Below, one piece after another: positions 52,527 to 61,725 of a stretch of DNA of 64,000 nucleotides (position 1 is the stretch's first letter; the number at the start of each line of letters is the position of its first letter). A model generated the notes under the pieces. The model saw nothing but the letters and a program-made list of their open reading frames with translations, searched no databases and had not been told where the DNA came from. Source of the stretch: Taklimakanibacter sp050251035 (GTDB lineage: Bacteria > Pseudomonadota > Alphaproteobacteria > Rhizobiales > Aestuariivirgaceae). Position numbers and translations under genes: made by a program. The stretch spans positions 8,269-72,268 of the forward strand of contig JBFWNN010000026.1 in NCBI GenBank assembly GCA_050251035.1. The letters run 5' to 3'.

Positions 52527-52567
52527 TAAAGCGTGATGGCGATCCCGTCTAAAGCCATCACGCTTTA
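52527..52567. repeat. 14-bp perfect inverted repeat
   Basis: TAAAGCGTGATGGC (52527-52540) and GCCATCACGCTTTA (52554-52567) with a 13-base loop. It lies directly after the RIME-like element and is probably part of the same intergenic mosaic. Confidence 0.6.
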
Positions 52568-52570
52568 GAT

Positions 52571-52602
52571 GAAAAAGCCCGGCAAATGGCTATTTGCCGG
52601 GC
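52571..52602 (-). terminator. Rho-independent terminator of the aldo/keto reductase gene
   Basis: On the minus strand an 11-bp perfect stem (GCCCGGCAAAT with ATTTGCCGGGC, loop AGCC) is followed by TTTTTC, 30 bases past the reductase stop codon. Confidence 0.85.
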
Positions 52603-52631
52603 CCCTGCTGTATAAGCCGCCCAAGGCTGCG

Positions 52632-53666
52632 TCAACCTCGGTCGACCGGGAAGGGATTGCGCTCGGCAAAGCCCAGCTGGTGCCAATAGGGATAGGGCGA
52701 GGTGGTCAGGCTCGCCTTGTCGAGCTTCGCCACCTGCTCCGTCGTCAGGTCCCAGCCGACCGCGCCCAGATTCTGCTTGAGCTGCTCCTCAGTGCGGGCA
52801 CCGATGATCACGGTCGAGACCGTCGGCCTCTGCAGCAGCCAGTTGATGGCGATCTGCGGGACGGTCTTGCCCGTCTCTTTGGCGACTTCGTCCAGCGCAT
52901 CGACGACCTTGTAGAGATATTCGTCCGGCACCGGCGGGCCGTCATCGGCAGTCTTGTGCAGGCGGCTCTGCTTCGGCAAAGGCGCGCCGCGGCGCAATTT
53001 GCCGGTGAGGCGGGCCCAGCCCAAGGGCGACCACACCACGCACCCGACGCCTTGATCGAGGCCGAGCGGCATGAGCTCCAACTCATAGTCGCGCCCGACC
53101 AGCGAATAGTAGGCCTGATGCGCCACATGACGGGCATAGCCATAGCGCTCCTGCACTGCGAGCGATTTCATCAGATGCCAGCCGGAGAAATTCGAGCAGC
53201 CGAGATAGCGGATCTTGCCCTGGCGCACGAGGTCGTCGAGCGTCGAGGTCACTTCCTCGATCGGCGTCCTGGCGTCGAAGCCATGCAATTGGAAGAGATC
53301 GATCACATCGGTGCCGAGGCGCTTCAGGCTGCCCTCGACCTGCTTGACGAGATGATAGCGCGAGGAGCCGACATCGTTGGGCGCGTCGGAGAAGCGGAAG
53401 GTGGCCTTGGTCGAGATCAGCACCTTGTCGCGGCGGCCCTTGATCGCCTTGCCCAGGATCTCCTCGGACAGGCCGTTGGAATAGACATCGGCGCTATCGA
53501 ACATGGTGACGCCGGCATCGAGACAGACGCTGACGAGGTTCGTCGCCCCCGCGGCATCGCTCGAGCCCCATGCCTTGAAGAATTCACTGCCGCCGCCGAA
53601 AGTGGCCGTGCCCATGGTGAGGGCGGGCACCTTGAATCCCGAGCCGCCAAGCTGCCTGAACTCCAT
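52632..53666 (-). CDS. aldo/keto reductase
   Basis: 344-residue NADPH-dependent aldo/keto reductase with a TIM-barrel fold. The catalytic tetrad is visible: Asp and Tyr in MFDSADVYSNGLSEE, Lys in VLISTKATF and His in LFQLHGFDA. The cofactor loop is VIIGARTEEQLKQNLGAV. The ATG at 53666 follows AGGAG with good spacing. It is monocistronic with its own terminator. The substrate is unknown. Confidence 0.88.
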   Translation of the reverse strand: MEFRQLGGSGFKVPALTMGTATFGGGSEFFKAWGSSDAAGATNLVSVCLDAGVTMFDSADVYSNGLSEEILGKAIKGRRDKVLISTKATFRFSDAPNDVGSSRYHLVKQVEGSLKRLGTDVIDLFQLHGFDARTPIEEVTSTLDDLVRQGKIRYLGCSNFSGWHLMKSLAVQERYGYARHVAHQAYYSLVGRDYELELMPLGLDQGVGCVVWSPLGWARLTGKLRRGAPLPKQSRLHKTADDGPPVPDEYLYKVVDALDEVAKETGKTVPQIAINWLLQRPTVSTVIIGARTEEQLKQNLGAVGWDLTTEQVAKLDKASLTTSPYPYWHQLGFAERNPFPVDRG

Positions 53667-53833
53667 TGTTCGCACTCCTGATCTCGAATTTGCTTGAGAA
53701 TGGTTGACGCGAGGCTGGAGAGATGAGCCTCACGGGGTCACATCTTCCGCAACCCTTGCCGGTACGACAAGGGTCATTCGCAGATGGTAGCCATCCCGAA
53801 AGACGCGTGATCAGAGCGTCTGCTGCCTAAACT

Positions 53834-54697
53834 TCAGGCAGTGGCGAGATTCTTCCGGAGGAATTCCACCGTGCGGCTCCAGGCCAGCTCGGCCGCGTCC
53901 TTGTTGTAGCGCGCCTCATTGGTGTCGTTGTTGAAGGCGTGATTGGCGCCCTCATACATATGGAGCTCGTAGAACTTGCCATTGTCCTTGAGCGCCTTCT
54001 CGAAATCCGCGATGCCGGCATTGATGCGCTCGTCGAGCCCGGCATAATTCAGGAGAAGCGGCGCCTTGATGGACGCCACCTGGTCGGATTTGGGCTGGAC
54101 GCCATAATAGACGACGCCGGCCGCCAGGGCGGGCTCGGCCACCGCCAGCTCGCCGACCTTGCCGCCACCCCAGCAGAAGCCGACCGCCGCCACCTTGCCG
54201 GTGCAATCGGGCCGCGCCGCGAGCGCGGCGAGGCTCGCGCGCGAGATCGCGACCGTCTCTTCGGGCTTCAGCGTGCCGATCATATCGCGCGCCTTGTCGG
54301 CGTCCTCGGGCGTGCCGCCCCTGACGCTCAGATAATCGGGCGCCAGCGCCAGGAAGCCCTCGGTCGCGAGCCTGCGCGCCACGTCCTTGATATGCGGATT
54401 GAGGCCGCGATTCTCCGAGATGACGACGACACCGCCGGCTTTGGGAAACTGCTTCTGCTTGACGAGATAGCCCGATATCTTCCCCGCGGTCGATTCAAAG
54501 GTGATCGTCTCGGGCAGGATGCGGGTGTCGTTCTCGGCCACCATCTCGGCCCGGGCATAGTTGTTTTCGAGCGCCGGAAGAAGCGCCGAGGCCGCCGCCG
54601 TGCCGCCCGCCAGCAGGGTCAGCCTCTCCAGGAATTCTCGGCGCTTCATCTGGCCATGGGTATAGCGGTCGAACAGATCGATATATTTCTGGTCCAT
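53834..54697 (-). CDS. exported dienelactone hydrolase family protein
   Basis: 287-residue alpha/beta hydrolase of the dienelactone hydrolase family. A twin-arginine-like signal (MKRREFLERLTLLAGG, within the first 50 residues) indicates export, as is common for this subgroup. The catalytic triad is Cys in GFCWGGG, Asp in AGLDERINA and His in EGANHAFNND. ISENRGLNPHIKDVARRLATEGF is the oxyanion region. AGGAGGAAAC precedes the ATG at 54697; the longer open frame upstream is not conserved. Confidence 0.87.
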   Translation of the reverse strand: MDQKYIDLFDRYTHGQMKRREFLERLTLLAGGTAAASALLPALENNYARAEMVAENDTRILPETITFESTAGKISGYLVKQKQFPKAGGVVVISENRGLNPHIKDVARRLATEGFLALAPDYLSVRGGTPEDADKARDMIGTLKPEETVAISRASLAALAARPDCTGKVAAVGFCWGGGKVGELAVAEPALAAGVVYYGVQPKSDQVASIKAPLLLNYAGLDERINAGIADFEKALKDNGKFYELHMYEGANHAFNNDTNEARYNKDAAELAWSRTVEFLRKNLATA

Positions 54698-54842
54698 GAT
54701 GTTTCCTCCTCTATCGAGCGCCTGAGGGAGAAGAATGCCGCCACCAGGCGTCATGTTCCAGAACGGCATGATCACGATTAGCTGAGTGCAAGATGCAGAG
54801 ATTCCTGTACCTCCCGGTTTGGTCACTGTATGTTCCGGGCAA

Positions 54843-57674
54843 ATGTCCCTTTCCTCCGCCTTGCTGTTCCCGCAAGCCCTCGCGGCGCCGGTCGCCGTCC
54901 TCGACGGCGTTGCGCTCAGGCTCGCCGGCGGCAAGCGGCTGGACGCGGGCGAGGCCCTCACCCATCTCATCCGCGAACCGCATCTCCTCTGCCATTCGGC
55001 CTTCGTCATCGAGCGCTTAGGGATCGCCGCCGAGGCGCCGCGCGCCGTCATCCGCCAGGCCCGCGAACAGAAGCATTTCGACCTGGCCGAGCTCTTCGCC
55101 TTCGTCTGTCCGGCGCGCTTCGCCACGCCGACGCCCAAGGGTTTCGCCCGCTCGCTCCATCTCGATCCGGCGGGCGAGGAGACCGAGCTCCTGCGCGCCA
55201 TCGCCCAAGAACTCCTGGCCAGGCTCGCGAGCCCGACCTTCCCCCTGATCCGCGAGACCGCCGAGATCGCGACCTTCCTCGCCCGCGCCAACTGGCCCTG
55301 GGCGCGCGCCGTCATGTCCGAGCTCACCAAGGCCAATCCGCGGCTCGACATCGGCACCTTCGTCACCGGCCTCAATGTGTGGGACCGCATCGACGAATGG
55401 GAAGATGACGGCGGCCGCCCGCCGGGCTCGCACCATGGCGTGACCGCCGACGAGGCCAAGGATTTCCTCGACAAGCTCCTGGGCGACGACGCCGAACCGA
55501 GGCTCGAGCAGAAGGATTACGCCGCAACCACGACGCATGCCTTCCAGCCGCGCGACGATGAGGCCGCCAATCACATCCTCCTTGCCGAGGCCGGCACCGG
55601 CCTCGGCAAGACGCTGGGCTATCTGGCGCCGTCCTGGCTCTGGGCACGCAAGAACAGCGCGCCGGTATGGGTCTCGACCTACACCAAGAACCTGCAGCGC
55701 CAGATCGACCAGGAGACGCAGCGCATCATCGCCGACCCGGCCGAGCGGCGCGACCGCATCGTCATCCGCAAGGGCCGGGAGAACTATGTCTGCCTGCTCA
55801 ACCTGCAGGAGGCCGTCGGCAAGATGGGCTCCGCCAATCCGCGCTCGGCGCTGCTCGCGGGCCTCATCGCGCGCTGGGCGAGAGCGAGCCGCGACGGCGA
55901 CATGGTGGGCGGCGACTTCCCGTCCTGGCTCCTGCCGCTGTTCAGCGATGTCGCCTTCGACGGCGAGACGCGCGCCATTTCGCCCGCGTCCCTCGGCCTC
56001 ACCGACCGGCGCGGCGAATGCATCTATTCGGCCTGCCCGCATTACCGAAAATGCTTCATCGAGCGCGCCATGGTGCAGGGCCGCAAGGCCGATCTCGTCA
56101 TCGCCAACCATGCGCTCGTCCTGCGCAAGGCAGCCGTGGACCAGGCCATCGGCCAGGCCAGCACCAAGGAAGAGTCCTCTAACCCGCAGGATCTGCGCCG
56201 CATCGTCTTCGACGAGGGCCATCATCTCTTCGACGCCGCCGACAGCGCCTTCTCCGGCCACCTGACGGCGCTCGAGACGGCCGAGCTCAGACGCTGGCTC
56301 AGGGGGCCTGAAGCGGCCGGGCGGCGCGGCCGCGGCTTGCGCGACCGGGTCGGCGATCTCGTCGCCGATGACGAACTCGCCGAGAAGCACATGAATACCG
56401 TGCTCAACGCCGCCTATGCGCTGCCCGGTCCCGGCTGGACAAGGCGCATCCAGGCCGGAACGCCGGAAGGAGCGGCGGAGGTGTTCCTCTCGCTGGTGCG
56501 CCAACAGGTGCTGGCGCGCGCCGAGCAGAATTCCGGCCAGACGCTCGAGACCGATTGCGCGCCACTGGCGGATGGGCTCGCCGCGGCCGCGGGCGAGCTC
56601 GCCGCCGCTTTGATCGACCTCAAGAAACCGATGGCCAATCTCGCCCAGGCCCTCGCCAGGAAGCTCGATGACGAGGCCGCCGAGCTCTCCACCCATGACC
56701 GCGGCCGGATCGAAGCGATGTCGCGATCGCTGAGGCGACGCGGCGAGCTCATGCTGGGCTCCTGGATCGACATGATCGAAAGGCTGCTCGACAAGCCCAA
56801 TCCGCTGTTCGTCGAATGGTTCTCGGTCGACCAGATCTTCGGCCGCGAGGCCGATGTCGGGCTGCATAGTCACTGGATCGACCCGACCGAGCCTCTGGCG
56901 CTGGTCGTGCTCAAGGAGGCGGACGGCGTCGTCATCACCTCGGCGACGCTCAAGGACCGGCCGCCCGAGGCGCCCGATGACTGGACCAATGCGGAGATGC
57001 GCACCGGCGCCGTGCACCTGCCCTATCCGGTCAGGCGGGCGAGCTACGACTCGCCCTTCGACTATCGCCGGGCGAGCCGCATCATCGTGGTGAACGACGT
57101 CAATCGCGAGGACATGGACCAGCTCGCCGCCGCTTACCGCGAGCTCTTCGCCGCGTCGGAGGGCGGGGGCCTCGGCCTCTTCACCGCCATCTCGCGCCTG
57201 CGCGCCGTGCATAAGCGGCTGGTGCGGCCCATGGCGCAAAAGGGCCTGCCGCTCTATGCCCAGCATGTCGATCCGATGGACACCGGCACGCTGGTCGATA
57301 TGTTCAGGGCCGAGCGCGACGCCTGCCTTCTCGGCACCGATGCGGTCAGGGACGGCGTCGACGTGCCGGGCGATTCGCTCAGGCTCATCGTGCTCGACCG
57401 GGTGCCCTGGGGCACGCCCACGATCCTCGAACGCGCCAGGCGCCTGGCCTTTGGCGGCCAGGCCTATACCGATATGTCGGTCAGACTCAGGCTGCGCCAG
57501 GCCTTCGGCCGGCTCATCCGCCGCGACGGCGACCGCGGCGCGTTCGTGGTCCTCGATCCGAGGCTCGCCTCGCGCTTCTGCACCGCCTTCCCGCCCGGCA
57601 TGCGCATCGAGCGCGTCGGCCTCGTCGATGCGATCGACATGGTGCGCGATTTCACGCAGACTCCCGCGCCATGA
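54843..57674 (+). CDS. DinG-family ATP-dependent DNA helicase
   Basis: 943-residue superfamily 2 helicase of the XPD/DinG type. A lineage-specific N-terminal domain of about 240 residues precedes Walker A AEAGTGLGKTLGY (about 249-257). Iron-sulfur cluster cysteines lie in NYVCLLN and GECIYSACPHYRKCF; the DEGH box is in IVFDEGHHLF; motif VI is LRQAFGRLIRRDGDRGAF. It unwinds DNA 5' to 3' in repair. I prefer ATG 54843 to 54786 because the domain starts there, though neither has a strong ribosome site. It is coupled to ogt by an ATGA overlap. Confidence 0.9.
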   Translation: MSLSSALLFPQALAAPVAVLDGVALRLAGGKRLDAGEALTHLIREPHLLCHSAFVIERLGIAAEAPRAVIRQAREQKHFDLAELFAFVCPARFATPTPKGFARSLHLDPAGEETELLRAIAQELLARLASPTFPLIRETAEIATFLARANWPWARAVMSELTKANPRLDIGTFVTGLNVWDRIDEWEDDGGRPPGSHHGVTADEAKDFLDKLLGDDAEPRLEQKDYAATTTHAFQPRDDEAANHILLAEAGTGLGKTLGYLAPSWLWARKNSAPVWVSTYTKNLQRQIDQETQRIIADPAERRDRIVIRKGRENYVCLLNLQEAVGKMGSANPRSALLAGLIARWARASRDGDMVGGDFPSWLLPLFSDVAFDGETRAISPASLGLTDRRGECIYSACPHYRKCFIERAMVQGRKADLVIANHALVLRKAAVDQAIGQASTKEESSNPQDLRRIVFDEGHHLFDAADSAFSGHLTALETAELRRWLRGPEAAGRRGRGLRDRVGDLVADDELAEKHMNTVLNAAYALPGPGWTRRIQAGTPEGAAEVFLSLVRQQVLARAEQNSGQTLETDCAPLADGLAAAAGELAAALIDLKKPMANLAQALARKLDDEAAELSTHDRGRIEAMSRSLRRRGELMLGSWIDMIERLLDKPNPLFVEWFSVDQIFGREADVGLHSHWIDPTEPLALVVLKEADGVVITSATLKDRPPEAPDDWTNAEMRTGAVHLPYPVRRASYDSPFDYRRASRIIVVNDVNREDMDQLAAAYRELFAASEGGGLGLFTAISRLRAVHKRLVRPMAQKGLPLYAQHVDPMDTGTLVDMFRAERDACLLGTDAVRDGVDVPGDSLRLIVLDRVPWGTPTILERARRLAFGGQAYTDMSVRLRLRQAFGRLIRRDGDRGAFVVLDPRLASRFCTAFPPGMRIERVGLVDAIDMVRDFTQTPAP

Positions 57675-58264
57675 AGACCGCCGCCTACAGTTTCTTCCCC
57701 ACCGGGATCGGCGCCTGCGGCATAGCCTGGGGCGCCCAGGGCATCACCGGCGTGAGCTTGCCGGAAGCGCATGAGGCGCGCCTGCGGGCGCGGTTCAACA
57801 CGCGCTTCCCCGAGGCGCAGGAAGCGCCGCCTCCGCCCGAGGTCGCCCGGGCCATCGCGCGCATCCAGGCCCTGCTCGCGGGCGGGCGCGACGATCTGCA
57901 GGACATCGCGCTCGACGATGCCGAGGTGCCGACCTTCAACAAGCGCGTCTATGCAATCGCGCGGCGCATCCCGCCCGGCGCCACCCGCACCTATGGCGAC
58001 ATCGCCAAAGAGCTCGGCGACCCCCTGCTGGCGCGCGAGGTCGGCCAGGCGCTCGGGCGCAATCCCTTCCCGATCATCGTGCCCTGCCACCGCGTGCTGG
58101 CGGCGGGCGGCAGGACCGGCGGCTTCTCGGCAACAGGCGGCGTCGAGACCAAATTCCGCATGCTTGCCATCGAGCGCGCAAAGACCGACAATACGCCTTC
58201 CCTCTTCGACGAGCTCCCGCTCGCCGCCCCACCCAGAAGACCGCACAACGCAAGATCATCATGA
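57671..58264 (+). CDS. ogt: methylated-DNA--protein-cysteine methyltransferase
   Basis: 197-residue O6-alkylguanine-DNA alkyltransferase. The acceptor cysteine is Cys139 in IIVPCHRVLAAGGRTGGFSATGG. The helix-turn-helix-proximal segment YAIARRIPPGATRTYGDIAKELG precedes it. There is no Ada regulatory domain. It repairs alkylated guanine by suicidal transfer. The ATGA overlaps on both sides make dinG-ogt-metallohydrolase one coupled unit. Confidence 0.93.
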   Translation: MKTAAYSFFPTGIGACGIAWGAQGITGVSLPEAHEARLRARFNTRFPEAQEAPPPPEVARAIARIQALLAGGRDDLQDIALDDAEVPTFNKRVYAIARRIPPGATRTYGDIAKELGDPLLAREVGQALGRNPFPIIVPCHRVLAAGGRTGGFSATGGVETKFRMLAIERAKTDNTPSLFDELPLAAPPRRPHNARSS

Positions 58265-59394
58265 CTCACGACCTCATCCTCACCGGCGGCCGCGTCATCG
58301 ACCCGTCGCAGTCCCTCGATGCCGTGACCGACATCGCTTTTTCGCAAGGCAAGGTGGCGGCCGTGGGCCAAGACCTCAGGCGCGACGCCGCGACCAAGGT
58401 CAGGGACGTGTCGGGCTTCATCGTGACTCCGGGCCTCATCGATCTCCACACCCATGTCTATTGGGGCGGCACGTCGCTGGGTGTCGATCCCGACTTCTAT
58501 GCGCGGAAAAGCGGCGTCACCACCTCGGTCGACACGGGTTCGGCCGGCCCCGGCAATTTTCCGGGCTTCGTCAAGCATGTGATCGAGCCGTCGCGCTCGC
58601 GCATCTACGCCTATCTGCATGTGTCGCATGCCGGCATCTACGGCTTCTCCACCGACGTGCATGTCGGCGAAAGCGAGGACATGCGGCTCATGGACCCGCG
58701 CGGCGCGGTCAGGGTCGCGGCCGAATATCCCGAGCATATCGTCGGCATCAAGGTCAGGGTCGGCCGGCATGCCTCCGGCGATCAGGGCATAGCTCCTCTC
58801 GATGTCGCCCTCCAGGCGGCCGAGGAAGCAGGCATGCCGATCATGGCGCATATCGACGAGCCGCCGCCCACGTATGAAGACGTGCTGGCCAAGCTCAGGC
58901 CGGGCGACGTGCTCACCCACGCCTTCCGACCCTTTCCCAACGCGCCGGTGACGGCGCAGGGCACGGTCAAGCCCGCGGTGCTCGCCGCCCGCAAGCGCGG
59001 CGTGCTGTTCGACATCGGCCATGGCATGGGCTCCTTCGCCTTCAAGACGGCGCGCGCCATGCTCGCCAACGGCTTCCTGCCCGACACGATCTCCTCCGAC
59101 GTGCACGCTTTGTGCATCGACGGGCCGGCGCATGACCTCGTCACCACCATGTCGAAATTCCTCTGCCTCGGCATGGGCCTAAACGACGTCATCCGCGCCG
59201 CGACGGAAACGCCGGCGCGCGCCATCAAGCGGCATGATCTCGGCACACTCAAGGTCGGATCGCTCGGCGATGCGACGCTCATCCGCGTCGATGACGGCCG
59301 CTTCGACTATGTCGATGTGACGGGCGAGCATCTCGACGGCAAAAAGCGCATCACGCCGCATGGCATGGTGATGCGCGGCGAATGGTGGGGGTAG
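58261..59394 (+). CDS. amidohydrolase/deacetylase family metallohydrolase
   Basis: 377-residue dihydroorotase-like enzyme of the family often annotated amidohydrolase/deacetylase. Metal motifs are DLHTHVYWGGTSLG (HxH), GIKVRVGRHASG (candidate carbamylated Lys), PIMAHIDEPPP, LTHAFRPFPN and ISSDVHALCIDG (Asp/His). The reaction may be deacetylation of an amino acid or hydrolysis of a cyclic amide. It follows the DNA repair genes by overlap but has no known link to repair. Confidence 0.85.
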   Translation: MTHDLILTGGRVIDPSQSLDAVTDIAFSQGKVAAVGQDLRRDAATKVRDVSGFIVTPGLIDLHTHVYWGGTSLGVDPDFYARKSGVTTSVDTGSAGPGNFPGFVKHVIEPSRSRIYAYLHVSHAGIYGFSTDVHVGESEDMRLMDPRGAVRVAAEYPEHIVGIKVRVGRHASGDQGIAPLDVALQAAEEAGMPIMAHIDEPPPTYEDVLAKLRPGDVLTHAFRPFPNAPVTAQGTVKPAVLAARKRGVLFDIGHGMGSFAFKTARAMLANGFLPDTISSDVHALCIDGPAHDLVTTMSKFLCLGMGLNDVIRAATETPARAIKRHDLGTLKVGSLGDATLIRVDDGRFDYVDVTGEHLDGKKRITPHGMVMRGEWWG

Positions 59395-59599
59395 TGCATC
59401 CGACGCTGGACAAAACCTCCCTCTCCCGCTAGCCAGTCGAGCCTCAAGAGCAAATCCCGCCAAAGGTCTGCCCCGGATCCGATCCGGGTAGAAGACTCTG
59501 GCGATAAGGATTTGCTCCAACACATTGATTTGGCGCGAATCCTTTTCGGCAAAGTGAGTCCACCTCGCCGGGATGCGCGCTGAGAAATCGGAGCTTCCT
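59395..59599. other. intergenic region with nested palindromes
   Basis: 205 bases with no supportable gene. The central 70 bases (59448-59517) form a nested hairpin, listed separately. The ribosome site of the TerB gene (GGAGC) is at the right edge. Confidence 0.6.
59448..59517. repeat. nested 70-base palindromic element
   Basis: The outer arms are GAGCAAATCC (59448-59457) and GGATTTGCTC (59508-59517). Inside lie CGCCA/TGGCG and a CCCGGATC-CGATCCGGG core, so the whole can fold as one long imperfect hairpin. It is mobile-repeat-like. Confidence 0.6.
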
Positions 59600-60013
59600 G
59601 TGGCCAAGACCGTCAGCACGCACCATGCCTTGATCTATGTCATGGTCACCATCGCCGCCGTCGAAGGGCATCTCGGCGACCGCGAGCTCAAGGCGATCGG
59701 CCGCATCGTCAAGCAATTGCCGATTTTCAGGTCCTTCGACGCCGACAAGCTCACCCATGTGGCGCAGGAATGCGGCGAGATCCTGCAGGACAAGGAAGGC
59801 CTCGACGCGGTGTTCGGCCTCGCCGCCGAGGCGCTCACGCCCAAGCTGCGCGAGACCGCCTATGCGCTCGCCGTCGAGATCGCCGCCTCCGATCTCGCCG
59901 TCGGCAAGGAGGAACTGCGCTTCCTCGCCATGCTGCGCGACCATCTCGGCCTCGACAAGCTCGTCACCGCCGCGCTCGAGCGCAGCGCCATCGCCCGCTA
60001 CCAGACGGAATAA
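59600..60013 (+). CDS. TerB-family (tellurite resistance-like) protein
   Basis: 137-residue all-helical TerB protein. VMVTIAAVEGHLGDRELKAIGRIVKQLPIF and AVEIAASDLAVGKEELRFLAMLRDHLGLD carry the two acidic metal-binding D/E-rich turns of the family. The GTG at 59600 is preferred because GGAGC lies just upstream; ATG 59573 has none. The family is linked to metal sensing and stress. No other ter gene is near, so a tellurite role is not implied. Confidence 0.85.
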   Translation: MAKTVSTHHALIYVMVTIAAVEGHLGDRELKAIGRIVKQLPIFRSFDADKLTHVAQECGEILQDKEGLDAVFGLAAEALTPKLRETAYALAVEIAASDLAVGKEELRFLAMLRDHLGLDKLVTAALERSAIARYQTE

Positions 60014-60073
60014 CGGGAACTCCGACGCCCGCCTCGCGTTGTCATGGGAACATTTCCCTCAAACGAGGCTCAA

Positions 60074-60226
60074 ATGACCACCATTCTGTTGATCATCCTG
60101 ATCCTGCTCCTCATCGGCGCCCTGCCGAACTGGGGCTACAGCCGCGGCTGGGGCTATTATCCGAGCGGCGGCGTCGGACTGATCCTCATCATCCTGCTGA
60201 TCCTCATGCTCACCGGCCGCGCCTGA
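60074..60226 (+). CDS. DUF3309 small membrane protein
   Basis: 50 residues: two membrane helices (LLIILILLLIGAL and LILIILLILMLTG) around PNWGYSRGWGYYPSGGVG, the DUF3309 signature. The family is widespread in Proteobacteria, often stress-induced, and has no assigned function. The ATG at 60074 starts the canonical MTTILLIILILLL. Confidence 0.87.
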   Translation: MTTILLIILILLLIGALPNWGYSRGWGYYPSGGVGLILIILLILMLTGRA

Positions 60227-60259
60227 CGTCACATCGTTTTCAACCAACGATCGCCCGCG

Positions 60260-61591
60260 TTAAGCCGAGCCGAACGCCGTCCGCCGCAAGGCCGGCATGC
60301 GCAATGCGAAGAGCACGCCGCGCACGGCGAAGAACACGATCATCGACGCCCACAGGCCGTGATTGCCGTAAGCCTGCTCGAGCGGCCACCAGGCGAGCAA
60401 GAATACGATCATCGAGACCAGCATCAGGTTGCGCATGTCGGCGGTCTGGGTGGCGCCGGTGAAGATCCCGTCATATTGGAAGCAGGCGACGCCGACGAGC
60501 GGCGCCAGCGCCGACCATAGAAGGTAATGCCGCGCCGTCTCGCGCACCTCTTCATCGACGGTCATCGCCTCGATGAACGTGGGCCCGCCGAGCCAGATGA
60601 CGGCGAAGGTGAGGAAGCCGACGACCACGGCCCAGATCGAGGTGAGCCGCACCGCCGCCGTGAACCGCTGCCGGTCGCGCGCGCCGATCGCCTGTCCCAC
60701 CAGCGCTTCGGTGGCGAAGGCGAAGCCGTCGATGAGGAAGGCGGCGACGTCGAAGAAATGCATGAGGATGGCATTGGCGGAAACGATCACGTCGCTCGCC
60801 TTGGCGCCGCGCGCGGTGAACCAGGAGAAGACCAGCACCAGGCAGACCGTCCTGATCATGATGTCGCGGTTGATCGCCAGCGTGCGGATGAGCTTGGCGC
60901 GGTCGAAGACGCGATGGCGCTCGAAGCGGGCGCCCATCTCGCGCAGGCGACGCCAGGCGACGACGAGGCCAAGCAGCGCCGCCGTCACCTCGGCGATGAG
61001 CGCCGCCAGCGCCACGCCGTCGGACGTCATGCCGAGCCCCATGACGAAGAGCAGGCTCAAGGCCATGTTGGTGAGATTGAGGTAGAGCTGGATGACGAAG
61101 GCGGTGCGGGCGCGGCCCTGTCCCACGAACCAGCCGAGCAGGCAGAAGCTCGTCAGCGCGAAGGGCGCCGAGAAGACGCGGATATAGAAATAGGTGGCGG
61201 CATGGCTCTCGACCTCGGCCGAGCCTTCGAGGAGGCTGAAAGCGAGACGGCCGATCAGCGGCGACAGCAGGATGATGGCAATCCCCGCGAGCCCGGCGAT
61301 GATCAGGGCCCGCATGAGCACGGCGACCAGCTCTTCGGCGTCGGCCCGGCCGGTGGCCTGGGCCGAGAGCCCGCCGGTGCCTAGTCTCAGGAAGCCGAAG
61401 CCCCAATAGATGAAATTGAAGATCAGGCTGCCGACGGTGATGGCGCCGATATAATAGGCGCCGGGAAGCTGGCCGATCACCGCTGTGTTGACCACGCCGA
61501 TCATAGGCTCGGTCACGTTGGAAAGCATGATCGGCACGGCGATGGCGAGCACGCCTCTATGCGTCACCGGCGTCGATTGTGGGGAATGCAT
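60260..61591 (-). CDS. MATE-family efflux transporter (DinF-like)
   Basis: 443-residue inner-membrane exporter with 12 predicted helices in two MatE halves. Features are PIMLSNVTEPMIGVVNTAVIGQLPGAYYIGAI at the N-terminus and FDVAAFLIDGFAFATEALVGQAIGARDRQRF in the second half, typical of the DinF branch. It would exchange cations for drugs or metabolites. It diverges from the Lhr-like helicase gene. Confidence 0.9.
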   Translation of the reverse strand: MHSPQSTPVTHRGVLAIAVPIMLSNVTEPMIGVVNTAVIGQLPGAYYIGAITVGSLIFNFIYWGFGFLRLGTGGLSAQATGRADAEELVAVLMRALIIAGLAGIAIILLSPLIGRLAFSLLEGSAEVESHAATYFYIRVFSAPFALTSFCLLGWFVGQGRARTAFVIQLYLNLTNMALSLLFVMGLGMTSDGVALAALIAEVTAALLGLVVAWRRLREMGARFERHRVFDRAKLIRTLAINRDIMIRTVCLVLVFSWFTARGAKASDVIVSANAILMHFFDVAAFLIDGFAFATEALVGQAIGARDRQRFTAAVRLTSIWAVVVGFLTFAVIWLGGPTFIEAMTVDEEVRETARHYLLWSALAPLVGVACFQYDGIFTGATQTADMRNLMLVSMIVFLLAWWPLEQAYGNHGLWASMIVFFAVRGVLFALRMPALRRTAFGSA

Positions 61592-61725
61592 CGCGGCAGA
61601 TTAGAACGATTCCGGGCGTGGGCAAATTTCACTTTTGGCTGTACGGGTTACGAAAACCGTACTGCTGACAGATTCTGGCAGCATTGGTGCTACGAGACCC
61701 AATCCGGCTATGCTCCGGAGCAGCT

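Noticed and set aside
54698..54842. LexA-type box in front of dinG
   Set aside because: GTTC occurs near the start but no second GTTC lies seven bases on, so the alphaproteobacterial consensus is not met.
55017..57266. Very long open frame (about 749 codons) on the minus strand opposite dinG
   Set aside because: It mirrors the codon structure of a clear helicase gene, has no recognisable domain, and such antisense frames are common in high-GC DNA.
59600..60013. Tellurite resistance operon
   Set aside because: A lone TerB-domain protein without terA, terC, terD or terE does not support that function.
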